Positions 1-7,073 of a DNA stretch of 25,729 nucleotides are shown in pieces (position 1 is the first letter of the stretch; each line of letters starts with the position of its first letter). The notes beneath the pieces are model-generated. The model was not told where the DNA came from. It ran no database searches and saw only the letters and a list, made by a program, of their open reading frames with translations. The stretch comes from CALJIC01 sp039805565 (GTDB taxonomy: Bacteria > Chloroflexota > Chloroflexia > Chloroflexales > Roseiflexaceae). A program made the position numbers and the translations under genes. Location: contig JBDLTZ010000107.1 of the NCBI GenBank assembly GCA_039805565.1, positions 1-25,729 on the forward strand, read 5' to 3'.

Positions 1-239
1 GGGGTGAGGCGCAGGTGGAGCTGCCCGTGCAGGAAGGCGTCGGCCAGGTAGGGGTAGTAGTTGTAGGCGGTCGGGCGGAAGAGGCGGCCGGCTGCCAGCG
101 CGATTGTGCCGTAGCACACCAGCGCCGCCAGCGCCGCCCACGTGGGGTGGCCCCACGCGCGGGCGAGCAGGCGCAGCGTGGCCCCAGCCGTGCGCTCGGC
201 CGCGCCGTAGATCGGTGCTCGTGTGAGAGAGCTCTGCAT
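1..239 (-). CDS. Multi-pass membrane protein, N-terminal part (cut by window edge)
   Basis: An open frame starts at ATG 239 and runs off the left edge for about 79 codons without a stop. The N-terminus is short and basic-polar. It is followed by a hydrophobic segment near residues 34-51 (WAALAALVCYGTIALAAG) and then an aromatic stretch, YNYYPYLADAFLHGQL. Tyr-rich loops of this kind after the first helix are reminiscent of polytopic glycosyltransferase/mannosyltransferase-like membrane proteins, but that is a loose impression and no catalytic motif is visible in the part present. A GAGGGA ribosome-binding site lies just upstream. The gene begins 13 bp after the stop of the VanW-like gene on the same strand, so the two are probably co-transcribed. 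The function is not assigned. Confidence 0.65.
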   Translation of the reverse strand, partial: MQSSLTRAPIYGAAERTAGATLRLLARAWGHPTWAALAALVCYGTIALAAGRLFRPTAYNYYPYLADAFLHGQLHLRLT

Positions 240-252
240 CGGTGGTCCCTCG

Positions 253-1413
253 CTACTGCAGCCGTGCCCGCACCGTCACGCCGTCGCCCGCAAGCGACAC
301 GGCGATGACCAGCGCCCGGCCGGTGCCGTTGTATATCGTCAGGTCCTTCTCGTCGTCGCCGCCGTTGGTGTTCCAGATCGCCACCGCATCGTCAGGCGCC
401 ACGCCCATCAGGTCGTACCCGGTAGCGTCGCGGTGCCGCACGAAGCGGATAGCGTCGTACGAGAGCAGAGGGCGCAGCGCCACCACGTAGCGGCTCGCCA
501 GATCGCACCAGCCGCCGCCGTAGACCCCGGCGATCGTCACGAGGCTGATGCCCGAGGGGCTGCCGACGGCGCGGTTGAACGACCAGGTCTCACCCGGCGC
601 GATGATGACCTGCCGCAGCGCCCCGCCGCTTGCGTCGAGGGCCGCGGCGACGTTGTGCCACAGGGCGGTGCCGGGCACCATCGGCAGAAACGCGGATGTC
701 GCCCACGGCTCCGGGGTGGGCATCACCATATCGCCAACGACCAGGGTCGGCTCCGCGGTCGGGGTGGTCAGCGGCGGCGCGACAGCCAGGGAGAGCGGTG
801 GCAGCGTGGCCGCGGGCTCTCCACCGTCGCTCAGGACAAGCTCGATCGGCGTCGGAGTGAGCTCGGGGATGAGCTCGAGCGTCTGCGAGACGAGCTCAGC
901 GGCGCTCGGCGCGGGCTCGGGTGTAGCCGTCGGCTGCGGCGGGGCGGGCTGCGCCTCCGGTGGGCTCAGCACCGGCATCGCTCGGGCCGTCGCGGCCAGG
1001 GCGAAGTCAAGCGCCGTCTGTGTCGCCCGCAGGTCATCCATCGAGCGGATGACCACCGGGCCGCTCTGCGTGTCATCGGGCCTCATAGTCTCGTCGGAGG
1101 TGGCGCCTGAGACGATGCTGTAGATCAGCAGGCCCAACAGGCCGAGCACCGCGACGGCGATCACCAGCACCGAGACTGGGAGCGAGCGGAACGTGTGCGG
1201 CAGGCGGGCAGGGTGGGACGGGCGAGCCGGGCGAGCAGTGACCGGCGTCCAGCCGGGGGCCGCGGCATACGGCGCGGCCTTAGTCGTGCCCGAGTCACCA
1301 GTCTCGAGCCCTATCAGCCCAGCGAGCGTGTGCATCTCCTGCGGCTCGAGCACGCGCAATCCGGCGGCCTCGCGCCAACCGGAGGAAGATGAAATGCCAG
1401 GAGCGGAGGTCAT
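253..1413 (-). CDS. Membrane-anchored VanW-like protein
   Basis: Protein of about 386 residues counted from ATG 1413. An in-frame ATG pair at 1479 would add 22 residues of unconvincing sequence, and neither start has a good ribosome-binding site. The layout is a cytoplasmic N-terminus, one transmembrane segment at about residues 78-99, a Pro/Thr/Glu-rich linker (TPTATPEP-like) to about residue 240, and a C-terminal domain at about 270-370. That domain has VanW-family marks: PGETWSFNRAVG, then a GGGWC motif matching the family's GGGxC, then a conserved RH and a late D...N element. VanW domains occur in cell-wall-associated proteins, sometimes beside peptidoglycan-binding domains, and their biochemical role is unsettled. 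Here the domain would lie outside the membrane. Assignment to VanW is fairly good; a link to glycopeptide resistance should not be inferred. Confidence 0.75.
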   Translation of the reverse strand: MTSAPGISSSSGWREAAGLRVLEPQEMHTLAGLIGLETGDSGTTKAAPYAAAPGWTPVTARPARPSHPARLPHTFRSLPVSVLVIAVAVLGLLGLLIYSIVSGATSDETMRPDDTQSGPVVIRSMDDLRATQTALDFALAATARAMPVLSPPEAQPAPPQPTATPEPAPSAAELVSQTLELIPELTPTPIELVLSDGGEPAATLPPLSLAVAPPLTTPTAEPTLVVGDMVMPTPEPWATSAFLPMVPGTALWHNVAAALDASGGALRQVIIAPGETWSFNRAVGSPSGISLVTIAGVYGGGWCDLASRYVVALRPLLSYDAIRFVRHRDATGYDLMGVAPDDAVAIWNTNGGDDEKDLTIYNGTGRALVIAVSLAGDGVTVRARLQ

Positions 1414-1596
1414 GTGACTTGTTTGTCCTGTGCTGCAAAGCCCAACGCCTGAGGACCGGCGTCCCACTTCTGGCATCATAGGACTTTACGGCCTCAGGCG
1501 CATCACCGGGCAGCGCGAGACTGCGGCGTCGGCGGTATGATCTTGCGCTCCTCCCGTGGTGGGGGTGGGTAGGAGCAGCGCATGAAACACGACGAA

Positions 1597-1622
1597 GCCG
1601 GGGAGAGCGTACCCTCCCCGGC
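1597..1622 (-). terminator. Stem-loop after the GAF/kinase/LuxR gene
   Basis: A perfect 9-bp stem (GCCGGGGAG paired with CTCCCCGGC) with an 8-nt loop sits 25 bp past the stop of the regulator gene on the minus strand. The following minus-strand sequence is moderately T-rich but has no clean T run, so it may be a weak or factor-assisted terminator. The rest of 1414-1647 shows no convincing promoter for the VanW-like gene. Confidence 0.4.
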
Positions 1623-1647
1623 CTCACCGCTGCACAAACAGACAAGC

Positions 1648-3660
1648 CTACAGCACGAAGCGCTGGTTATCACGCGCCTTGATCGAAACCTGGCCGGGTA
1701 CCCCGACACCACCGATGTTACGGCGCAGCGCCAGGCTCACTGCGGCCGCCCTGTCTGCCACGCCGAGCTTGGCAAAGATATTGCCCACGTGCGTCTTAAC
1801 CGTGTACTCGCTGATCACCAGCTCCTCGGCAATGTCACGGTTACGCTTGCCCTGCACCATCAGGCGCAGCACATCCAGCTCGCGCTCGCTCAGCATCTCG
1901 GGCAGCGGCTCTTCCTCCGGTGAGCGCTTGAGCCAGCTCACCAGGCCACCCGTGAGGCGCGGCTCGATCGGCGTCTCACCCCGGTGGGCGGCGCGCACCG
2001 CATCGGCCACCGTGTCAAACATCGACTCCTTCAGCAGGTAGCCTGCAGCGCCCGACTGCATCGCGCGCCGCAAGTCATCCTCAGCGTCACTACACGTAAA
2101 CATCACCACGCGCGTCCTCGGGTAGCGCTCAATGATCTGCTGAGTGAGGGTGATCCCGTCGACGCGCGGCAGGGCGATGTCCATCAGCACCACGTCAGGC
2201 GTCAGGCGTCCGACGGCATCGAGGGCTGAATCCGCGTCGCCCGCCTCGGCCACAGCGCTCAAGTCAGACGTCATCGCCATCTGGTCGACCAGGATCTTGC
2301 GGAACAGTGGGTGGTCATCCACCAGCAGCACTCGCACCTGCTGGGCCGGATCCTTCGTCGGTTCAGCCGTCGCGGCCGTGAAGGGGGCGGCGCCGTCGAT
2401 CGGGAAGACCGCGCTCACACGCGTGCCGTTGCCCGGCCAGCTGCTCACCGTCAGGCGTCCACCAACGCCCGCGGCGTACTCGCGCATAATCCCCAGCCCA
2501 AGCCCACCACCCGCCTGCCCAGGGTCGACGTCCACCTCGAAGCCGACCCCGTCGTCCCCGATCGAGACCTGGACCGTGTCATGGCTGTACTCGACCTCAA
2601 CCCGCACCTCAGAGGCCTGGGCGTGGTGACGAGCGTTTGCCAGCGCCTCCTGCACAACCGCAACGACCGCTGCGATCACTGGCGCGACCGGGCGCCCCTC
2701 CCCACGACAGAACAGGCGCGCGCGTGTGCCGCCCGTCTGCCAGCTCGCCAGCAGCTCCCGCAGACTCTGGGCGAGTGGGCGGCCCTGGTCTACCAGGCCA
2801 GGGAGAGCCCTGGAGGTCATCAGGGCGGCGCGCGCCGCATCACGCGCACGGACCAGCCGCTCCACAAGCCGTCGCTCGTCGCGCCGGTGCAGCTCGGCGT
2901 CATTGATGTGGACCACTGTCTCCACCAGCCAGCGCGCCAGCGCCCCATTCATCTCCTGCACCACCCGATCGCGCTCCTCCTCCTTCGCCTCCAGCTGACG
3001 CTGGTCCAGCAAGTGCAGCAGCGTGAGGTAGCCCGCGACGTGGTCGGCGAGCTGGACGAGCGTGGCGGCGTGCTGGTGCTGGTACGAGCAGGTGGTGGGG
3101 CTAAGGCTCAGCGCAGCCAGCGCCAGCACGCTGCGGCGCGAGCGCACCGGGGCAGCGACCATGCTGTGGACGCCCTCATGGGCCAGCGTCGTAATACAAC
3201 CGGCACCCGAGTCCGCTGCCGCCGCGAGGTCGGCATACCACACCGGCCGAGCCGTGGTCAGGGCACGCGCCAGCCATGTCCCGGAGGCGCCCACGGACAT
3301 CTGCCGGCCGGCGCGGAGCGACGGCGTCCCGCCCTCGGCATCAAAGACGCCTAGCCACTCCAGAGTCGCAGTGGCCTCGTTGAGCTGGAGCAGCGCGAGC
3401 GCGCTGTGTGGGACCACGGGTCCCAGGCGGGCACTGAGGGCGGCCAGCCCATCGACCAGGGTCGTCACACCCGCCAGGTCTTCGGCTGCGCGCGCCAGCC
3501 AGCGCGGGACGGCGCGAGACGGCGCTGCGCCATTTCGATCCTGGGCGGACGAATCACCGCTGACCACATGGGGCTCTGCAGGAGGTTGAAACGCGGGCTG
3601 CGTTTCGGCCTGGGCCAAGGACGGCGGTAAGCCGGAGGGGACGGGCTCGGATAATGCCAT
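1648..3660 (-). CDS. GAF / histidine-kinase-like / receiver / LuxR single-chain regulator with a degenerate H-box
   Basis: Protein of 670 residues from ATG 3660; a GTG at 3714 would add 18 residues but lacks a ribosome-binding site. The order is a Pro-rich N-terminus, a GAF-like sensor (about 66-218), a NarL/DesK-type dimerisation region (about 225-300), HATPase_c (about 326-420), a receiver (about 442-560) and a LuxR-type helix-turn-helix (about 587-650). The ATPase keeps an N-box (QEALANARHHA), a G1 box (GDDGVGFE) and a Gly-rich G2 box. The receiver keeps its acidic pair (D448/D449), phospho-acceptor D494, T522 and K544. The H-box reads ERDRVVQEMNGALARWL where the family has ER.RIARELHD, so the phospho-accepting His is Asn238 and the next Asp is Gly. 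Such kinases normally act on a separate regulator; here kinase-like and DNA-binding parts share one chain. No transmembrane segment is visible, so it is likely cytoplasmic. Targets are unknown. Confidence 0.88.
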   Translation of the reverse strand: MALSEPVPSGLPPSLAQAETQPAFQPPAEPHVVSGDSSAQDRNGAAPSRAVPRWLARAAEDLAGVTTLVDGLAALSARLGPVVPHSALALLQLNEATATLEWLGVFDAEGGTPSLRAGRQMSVGASGTWLARALTTARPVWYADLAAAADSGAGCITTLAHEGVHSMVAAPVRSRRSVLALAALSLSPTTCSYQHQHAATLVQLADHVAGYLTLLHLLDQRQLEAKEEERDRVVQEMNGALARWLVETVVHINDAELHRRDERRLVERLVRARDAARAALMTSRALPGLVDQGRPLAQSLRELLASWQTGGTRARLFCRGEGRPVAPVIAAVVAVVQEALANARHHAQASEVRVEVEYSHDTVQVSIGDDGVGFEVDVDPGQAGGGLGLGIMREYAAGVGGRLTVSSWPGNGTRVSAVFPIDGAAPFTAATAEPTKDPAQQVRVLLVDDHPLFRKILVDQMAMTSDLSAVAEAGDADSALDAVGRLTPDVVLMDIALPRVDGITLTQQIIERYPRTRVVMFTCSDAEDDLRRAMQSGAAGYLLKESMFDTVADAVRAAHRGETPIEPRLTGGLVSWLKRSPEEEPLPEMLSERELDVLRLMVQGKRNRDIAEELVISEYTVKTHVGNIFAKLGVADRAAAVSLALRRNIGGVGVPGQVSIKARDNQRFVL

Positions 3661-3769
3661 GTGATGTTCCGCGCTCTTTCTCGACTGTGGTTCATGTGAG
3701 GTTAACAATAGCACAGCAATGCGTGGGCGACGATATTCGATGCATTACATCCGGGTTACTGCTGCATGC

Positions 3770-3802
3770 AAAAAGCGCGCGACGAGCACACTCGTCGCGC
3801 GC
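3770..3802 (-). terminator. Intrinsic terminator of etfB-etfA
   Basis: A perfect 12-bp stem, GCGCGCGACGAG pairing with CTCGTCGCGCGC around a CACA loop (3775-3802), is followed on the minus strand by five T residues (3774-3770). It lies 23 bp past the etfA stop. The rest of 3661-3825 holds only a weak -10-like TATTGT for the regulator gene. Confidence 0.92.
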
Positions 3803-3825
3803 GTGGGCCTCCCAGCATCGGCAGA

Positions 3826-4812
3826 CTAGCGGCCGCGCTTCTTGATCTCCTCGGTCAGCATCGGCACGATCTCATTGGCGTCACCCACCACCCCGTACGT
3901 CGCCACGCGAAAGATCGGCGCATCGGGATCCTTGTTGATCGCCACAATCGTGCGCGAGCTACGCATGCCGGCCAGGTGCTGGATCGCGCCCGAGATGCCG
4001 ACCGCCATGTACAGTTTGGGGCTAACCGTCTTGCCGGTCTGGCCGACCTGATGCTCGTAGGGCACCCACCCTGCGTCCACAACCGCGCGCGATGCGCCAT
4101 AGGCCCCACCCACCGCCTCAGCAAGCGGCGGGATGAGCTTGAAGTAGTTGTCGGGGCTGCCCAGGCCACGGCCGCCAGAGACGATGACCGCGGCGTCGGA
4201 CAGGTTCACCGCCCCTTGCTTCGGTGTGACGCTGACGACCTTCTGGCGCACCTCGACGCCCGGCATCGGCTCCGTGACCAGCTCGCCACTGCGACCGGCC
4301 TGCTCCTGCGCCTCGGGGAAGCTCTGCTTCCGCGCCGCCACCACCGCGGGCCGGGCGGCGCCGAACGTGAGCATGTTGATCACGTTCCCGCCGTGCGAGG
4401 CGCGTATCGCCGCGACTGTGCCGCCCTCGATCGTCACATTGGTCGCATCCGCGGCGTAGCCTGCGCCGAGCTCCGCCGCCAGCGCGGCGCTGAAGTCGCG
4501 CTGCTGGAAGGAGGAGCCGGTGAGGATGACGGCGGGCTGGTACTTCTTCGCCAGCGCGGCCGCCGCACCGACAAAGGCGTCACTGGTGTACTGTGCGAGC
4601 GCCGGGTCGTCCACCACATACACCTTATCCGCGCCGAAGGCGAAGGCGCGCTGCGCCAGCGGGGCCACCGCGCTGCCGAGCACCAGGGCGCAGAGCAGAC
4701 CACCGGAGGCCGCGGCGAGCTCGCGACCCTTACCGAGCAGCTCGCGGGCGATCGGCGGGAGGAGGTCGCCGGCGGGGGATTTCTCGATCACCACCCAGAT
4801 CTCGTTCGACAT
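3826..4812 (-). CDS. etfA: Electron transfer flavoprotein, alpha subunit
   Basis: Protein of 328 residues, a normal length for the family. The N-terminal half is the nucleotide-binding-like ETF domain. The C-terminal half carries the FAD-binding hallmarks: SGGRGLGS, then GASRAVVDAGWVPYEHQVGQ, then TGKTVSPKLYMAVGISGAIQ, then a DPDAPIF...YGVVGD segment. With EtfB it forms a soluble FAD-containing heterodimer that takes electrons from acyl-CoA dehydrogenases and passes them to the membrane quinone pool through ETF-quinone oxidoreductase, which is not in this window. The ATG at 4812 has a strong AGGAGG site 7 bp upstream, inside the 12-bp gap to etfB, so the two are translated from one message. 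The acyl-CoA dehydrogenase at 13486-14733 is a plausible electron donor. Confidence is very high. Confidence 0.97.
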   Translation of the reverse strand: MSNEIWVVIEKSPAGDLLPPIARELLGKGRELAAASGGLLCALVLGSAVAPLAQRAFAFGADKVYVVDDPALAQYTSDAFVGAAAALAKKYQPAVILTGSSFQQRDFSAALAAELGAGYAADATNVTIEGGTVAAIRASHGGNVINMLTFGAARPAVVAARKQSFPEAQEQAGRSGELVTEPMPGVEVRQKVVSVTPKQGAVNLSDAAVIVSGGRGLGSPDNYFKLIPPLAEAVGGAYGASRAVVDAGWVPYEHQVGQTGKTVSPKLYMAVGISGAIQHLAGMRSSRTIVAINKDPDAPIFRVATYGVVGDANEIVPMLTEEIKKRGR

Positions 4813-4824
4813 CGGTATCTCCTC

Positions 4825-5601
4825 CTAGATCACTTGCGCTTGGACGAGCTTCTCCACCAGCTTGCGAACCTTCTCCTCAGCGCTCGCGCCATCTATCACC
4901 TCACCGCTCGGGCGGGGCGGCGGCGGGACGCGCCCGCCAAGGCTGACTGCCGGCGTGAGCGCCGCTACGTCGAGCCCTAGGTCGGCCGCGCTCCAGGTGG
5001 GTACCTCGGCCTTAGCAACCTTGCGAATGCGCAGGAGCGAGGGATAGCGCGGCTCGTTGATCCCCTTGACGACCGTCAGGACGGCCGGCAGCGAGGACTC
5101 GACCGTCTCGACGACCTCCTCGAGGTGGCGCTCAACGACGATCTTCGTCCCGGCCAGGTCGGTCACCTTGCCCACATAGGTAAGCTGGGCCCAGCCGAGC
5201 AGGCGCGCGAGTGCCGGGCCGAAGGCGCCGGACTCGTCATCAGTCGAGTTGCGGCCGCAGATCACCAGGTCCACATCGCCGAGCTTTTTGATCGCCGCCG
5301 CGGCCACGCGGGCTGCGGCCATGGTGTCCAGCTTGGCGAACTGCGGATCGTTCAGCAGCAGCGAGTCGGTGGCGCCCATCGCCAGGGCGCGGCGGATCTG
5401 GTCCTTCCACTCGTCGGGGCCGATCGAGAGCACCGTGACCTTGCCGCCGAGCTTCTCGTTCCACAGCAGCGCCTCCTCGACGGCGTACTCGTCGAACAGA
5501 TTCATGATCTGCTCGATGCCAGAGGCGTCCAGGGAGAGGTCGGGTTTGATCTTGACCGAGTTGTCCCGCGGGACTTGCTTCATGCAGACGACGATATGCA
5601 T
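4825..5601 (-). CDS. etfB: Electron transfer flavoprotein, beta subunit
   Basis: Protein of 258 residues beginning MHIVVCMKQVPRDNSV. I chose ATG 5601 because a GGAG site sits 5 bp upstream and the family starts with exactly this KQVP.....K pattern; an earlier frame start at 5631 would add ten atypical residues. Later family marks are a DLVICGRNSTDDESGAFGP segment (AMP-binding loop region) and the beta-ETF signature around residues 165-200 (LEEVVETVESSLPAVLTVV, then NEPRYPSL). It binds AMP and docks dehydrogenases, and forms the ETF heterodimer with the downstream etfA product. It is the first gene of the two-gene minus-strand operon that ends at the terminator at 3770-3802. Confidence 0.97.
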   Translation of the reverse strand: MHIVVCMKQVPRDNSVKIKPDLSLDASGIEQIMNLFDEYAVEEALLWNEKLGGKVTVLSIGPDEWKDQIRRALAMGATDSLLLNDPQFAKLDTMAAARVAAAAIKKLGDVDLVICGRNSTDDESGAFGPALARLLGWAQLTYVGKVTDLAGTKIVVERHLEEVVETVESSLPAVLTVVKGINEPRYPSLLRIRKVAKAEVPTWSAADLGLDVAALTPAVSLGGRVPPPPRPSGEVIDGASAEEKVRKLVEKLVQAQVI

Positions 5602-5749
5602 AGCGACTCCTTCGTGGCTATCCTGCCGCACGGCGGGTCAGGGGCGCGGGGGAAGCGATACTGATCATAGTGTCACAATATACGATTGCGTGAAGCGAAC
5701 CATCTATTGTGCGGAAAGATGTGTTTACCGCATGCGCATGACACAGTGC

Positions 5750-5755
5750 ATTATA
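5750..5755 (-). promoter_or_regulatory. Possible -10 element for etfBA
   Basis: The minus strand reads TATAAT at 5755-5750, about 150 bp upstream of etfB, but there is no recognisable -35 box at 16-18 bp. The intergenic stretch 5602-5823 is AT-richer than the genes around it and also contains a 10-bp palindrome, CATGCGCATG, at 5731-5740. Low confidence. Confidence 0.25.
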
Positions 5756-5823
5756 ACATACACCAACAACGGCGAGGCCAGCCACATGGTGTAAATAAAG
5801 TTTAAGAATTCTTGTATTCCCGC

Positions 5824-5852
5824 TTGACAAAAATGCCGATGGCTTTTATAGT
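5824..5852 (+). promoter_or_regulatory. Strong sigma-70-type promoter of the ArsR-type regulator gene
   Basis: A perfect -35 box TTGACA (5824-5829) is followed after exactly 17 bp by TATAGT (5847-5852), one base off the -10 consensus. Transcription would start near 5859, leaving a leader of about 32 nt before the ATG at 5891. It is the best promoter match in the window apart from that of coxB. Confidence 0.85.
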
Positions 5853-5869
5853 ACAACTATCCTGTACTA
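5849..5869. promoter_or_regulatory. Inverted-repeat operator overlapping the -10 and start site
   Basis: A perfect 7-bp inverted repeat, TAGTACA then TGTACTA, is separated by 7 bp. It begins inside the -10 box and covers the predicted transcription start. Placement and symmetry suit a dimeric ArsR-type repressor blocking its own promoter, so autoregulation is a reasonable inference. I did not find a second copy before the binding-protein gene at 7074. Confidence 0.7.
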
Positions 5870-5890
5870 GTCCAGAAAGCCAAGGCGTCC

Positions 5891-6898
5891 ATGTCCCAGA
5901 TCGAACCAGAGAATCTGGGTAGTTTGGCGACGCTCCACTCGGATGGCATCCGTCGTGTACTGACACTCGACAGCGCCGGCGATGAGGGGCATGCCGAGCG
6001 GGTTCTCAAGGCGCTCGACTCGTCGAACCGCATTCGGATCTTGCGCTATCTGACGACGCGCAACGCAAGTGTGAACGAGATCGCGGGGGCACTCGACCTA
6101 CCGCTCTCGACGGCAGCGCTGCACATCGAGACACTGGAAGAGGCAGGGCTAATTCAGACGGAGCTCGAGCCAGCGAGCCGCGGTCTTCGGAAGATGTGCG
6201 CACGCATGTACGACACGATTGTGCTGGACCTGCCGCGCTCGTCTCCGACACCGCGAACACCGATGATCGAGCTGCACATGCCGATCGGCGCCTACTCCGA
6301 CTGCCGCGTAACCACGACGTGCGGGCTGTCGAGTGAGCACGGTCTCATCGGGATGGTAGACGACCCGGCCACGTTCTACGAGCCGGAGCGGGTGCACGCG
6401 CAGCTCATCTGGTTTCGATCGGGCTGGCTCGAGTACCACTTCCCGAACCGGCTGCCCGCGGGCGCAAAGCCCGAGGCGCTCACACTGAGTATGGAGATTT
6501 GCTCGGAGGCGCCGCACTACAATCTCGACTGGCCCTCGGACGTCACACTATGGGTCAACGGGGTTGAGATCGGCACCTGGATATCCCCGGCGGACTTCGG
6601 CGGCGAACAGGGTCATCTCACGCCTGAGTGGTGGACGCCGAATAACACGCAGTACGGCCTCCTGAAACTCTGGCACATCGACGGGGAAGGTGCCAAGATC
6701 GACGGCATGCGTATGTCAGAGGTGGTGATCAGCGAGCTGCACCTGAGCGAAGCGCCGTACATCGCGGTGCGGATCGGCATCAAGCCGGACGCCCGCCACG
6801 TGGGCGGCATCAACCTCTTCGGCAGCAAGTTCGGCAACTACCCGCAGGATCTGGTGCTGCGGGTCAGCTACCACCGCAGCGGCGAACAATCTCTCTAA
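5891..6898 (+). CDS. ArsR-type transcriptional regulator with a large C-terminal (probably ligand-sensing) domain
   Basis: Protein of 335 residues. Residues about 33-105 form an ArsR/SmtB-like winged helix: VLKALDSSNRIRILRYL, then SVNEIAGALDLPLSTAALHI as the recognition region, then an EEAGLI wing lead-in. There is no metal-binding Cys motif (CxC) in it. The remaining 215 residues (about 120-335) are predicted beta-rich with many aromatics (LWVNGVEIGTW, PEWWTPNNTQYGLLKLW, GGINLFGSKFGNY). This architecture resembles ArsR-like regulators next to sugar utilisation genes in several phyla, and the C-terminal part could bind a carbohydrate; that is inference. The gene lies 175 bp upstream of the sugar-binding protein gene and has its own promoter and operator. 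A modest ribosome-binding site (AAGG) precedes ATG 5891. Confidence 0.85.
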   Translation: MSQIEPENLGSLATLHSDGIRRVLTLDSAGDEGHAERVLKALDSSNRIRILRYLTTRNASVNEIAGALDLPLSTAALHIETLEEAGLIQTELEPASRGLRKMCARMYDTIVLDLPRSSPTPRTPMIELHMPIGAYSDCRVTTTCGLSSEHGLIGMVDDPATFYEPERVHAQLIWFRSGWLEYHFPNRLPAGAKPEALTLSMEICSEAPHYNLDWPSDVTLWVNGVEIGTWISPADFGGEQGHLTPEWWTPNNTQYGLLKLWHIDGEGAKIDGMRMSEVVISELHLSEAPYIAVRIGIKPDARHVGGINLFGSKFGNYPQDLVLRVSYHRSGEQSL

Positions 6899-7073
6899 GT
6901 CCCGAGGTGAACCCAACCAGGCCGGAACCGGTAGCCGGCCCGGTACTCCCACATCGACTACCCCCCCTCGCCAGGATGGCGTATTCGCCACGACGTGAGC
7001 GCCAACGCGAGGACAACGGCACTGTGGCCCGCGAGTCATGTTGACTCTGTTAGCCTTTGGGAGGCATTTTCTC

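Noticed and set aside
3661..3714. GTG start at 3714 for the kinase/LuxR protein
   Set aside because: There is no ribosome-binding site and the added 18 residues show no domain; ATG 3660 is preferred, though not certain.
6920..6940. GC-rich stem GGCCGG/CCGGCC after the ArsR-type gene
   Set aside because: It has only six pairs, no T run follows, and such stems are frequent by chance at this composition; not called a terminator.
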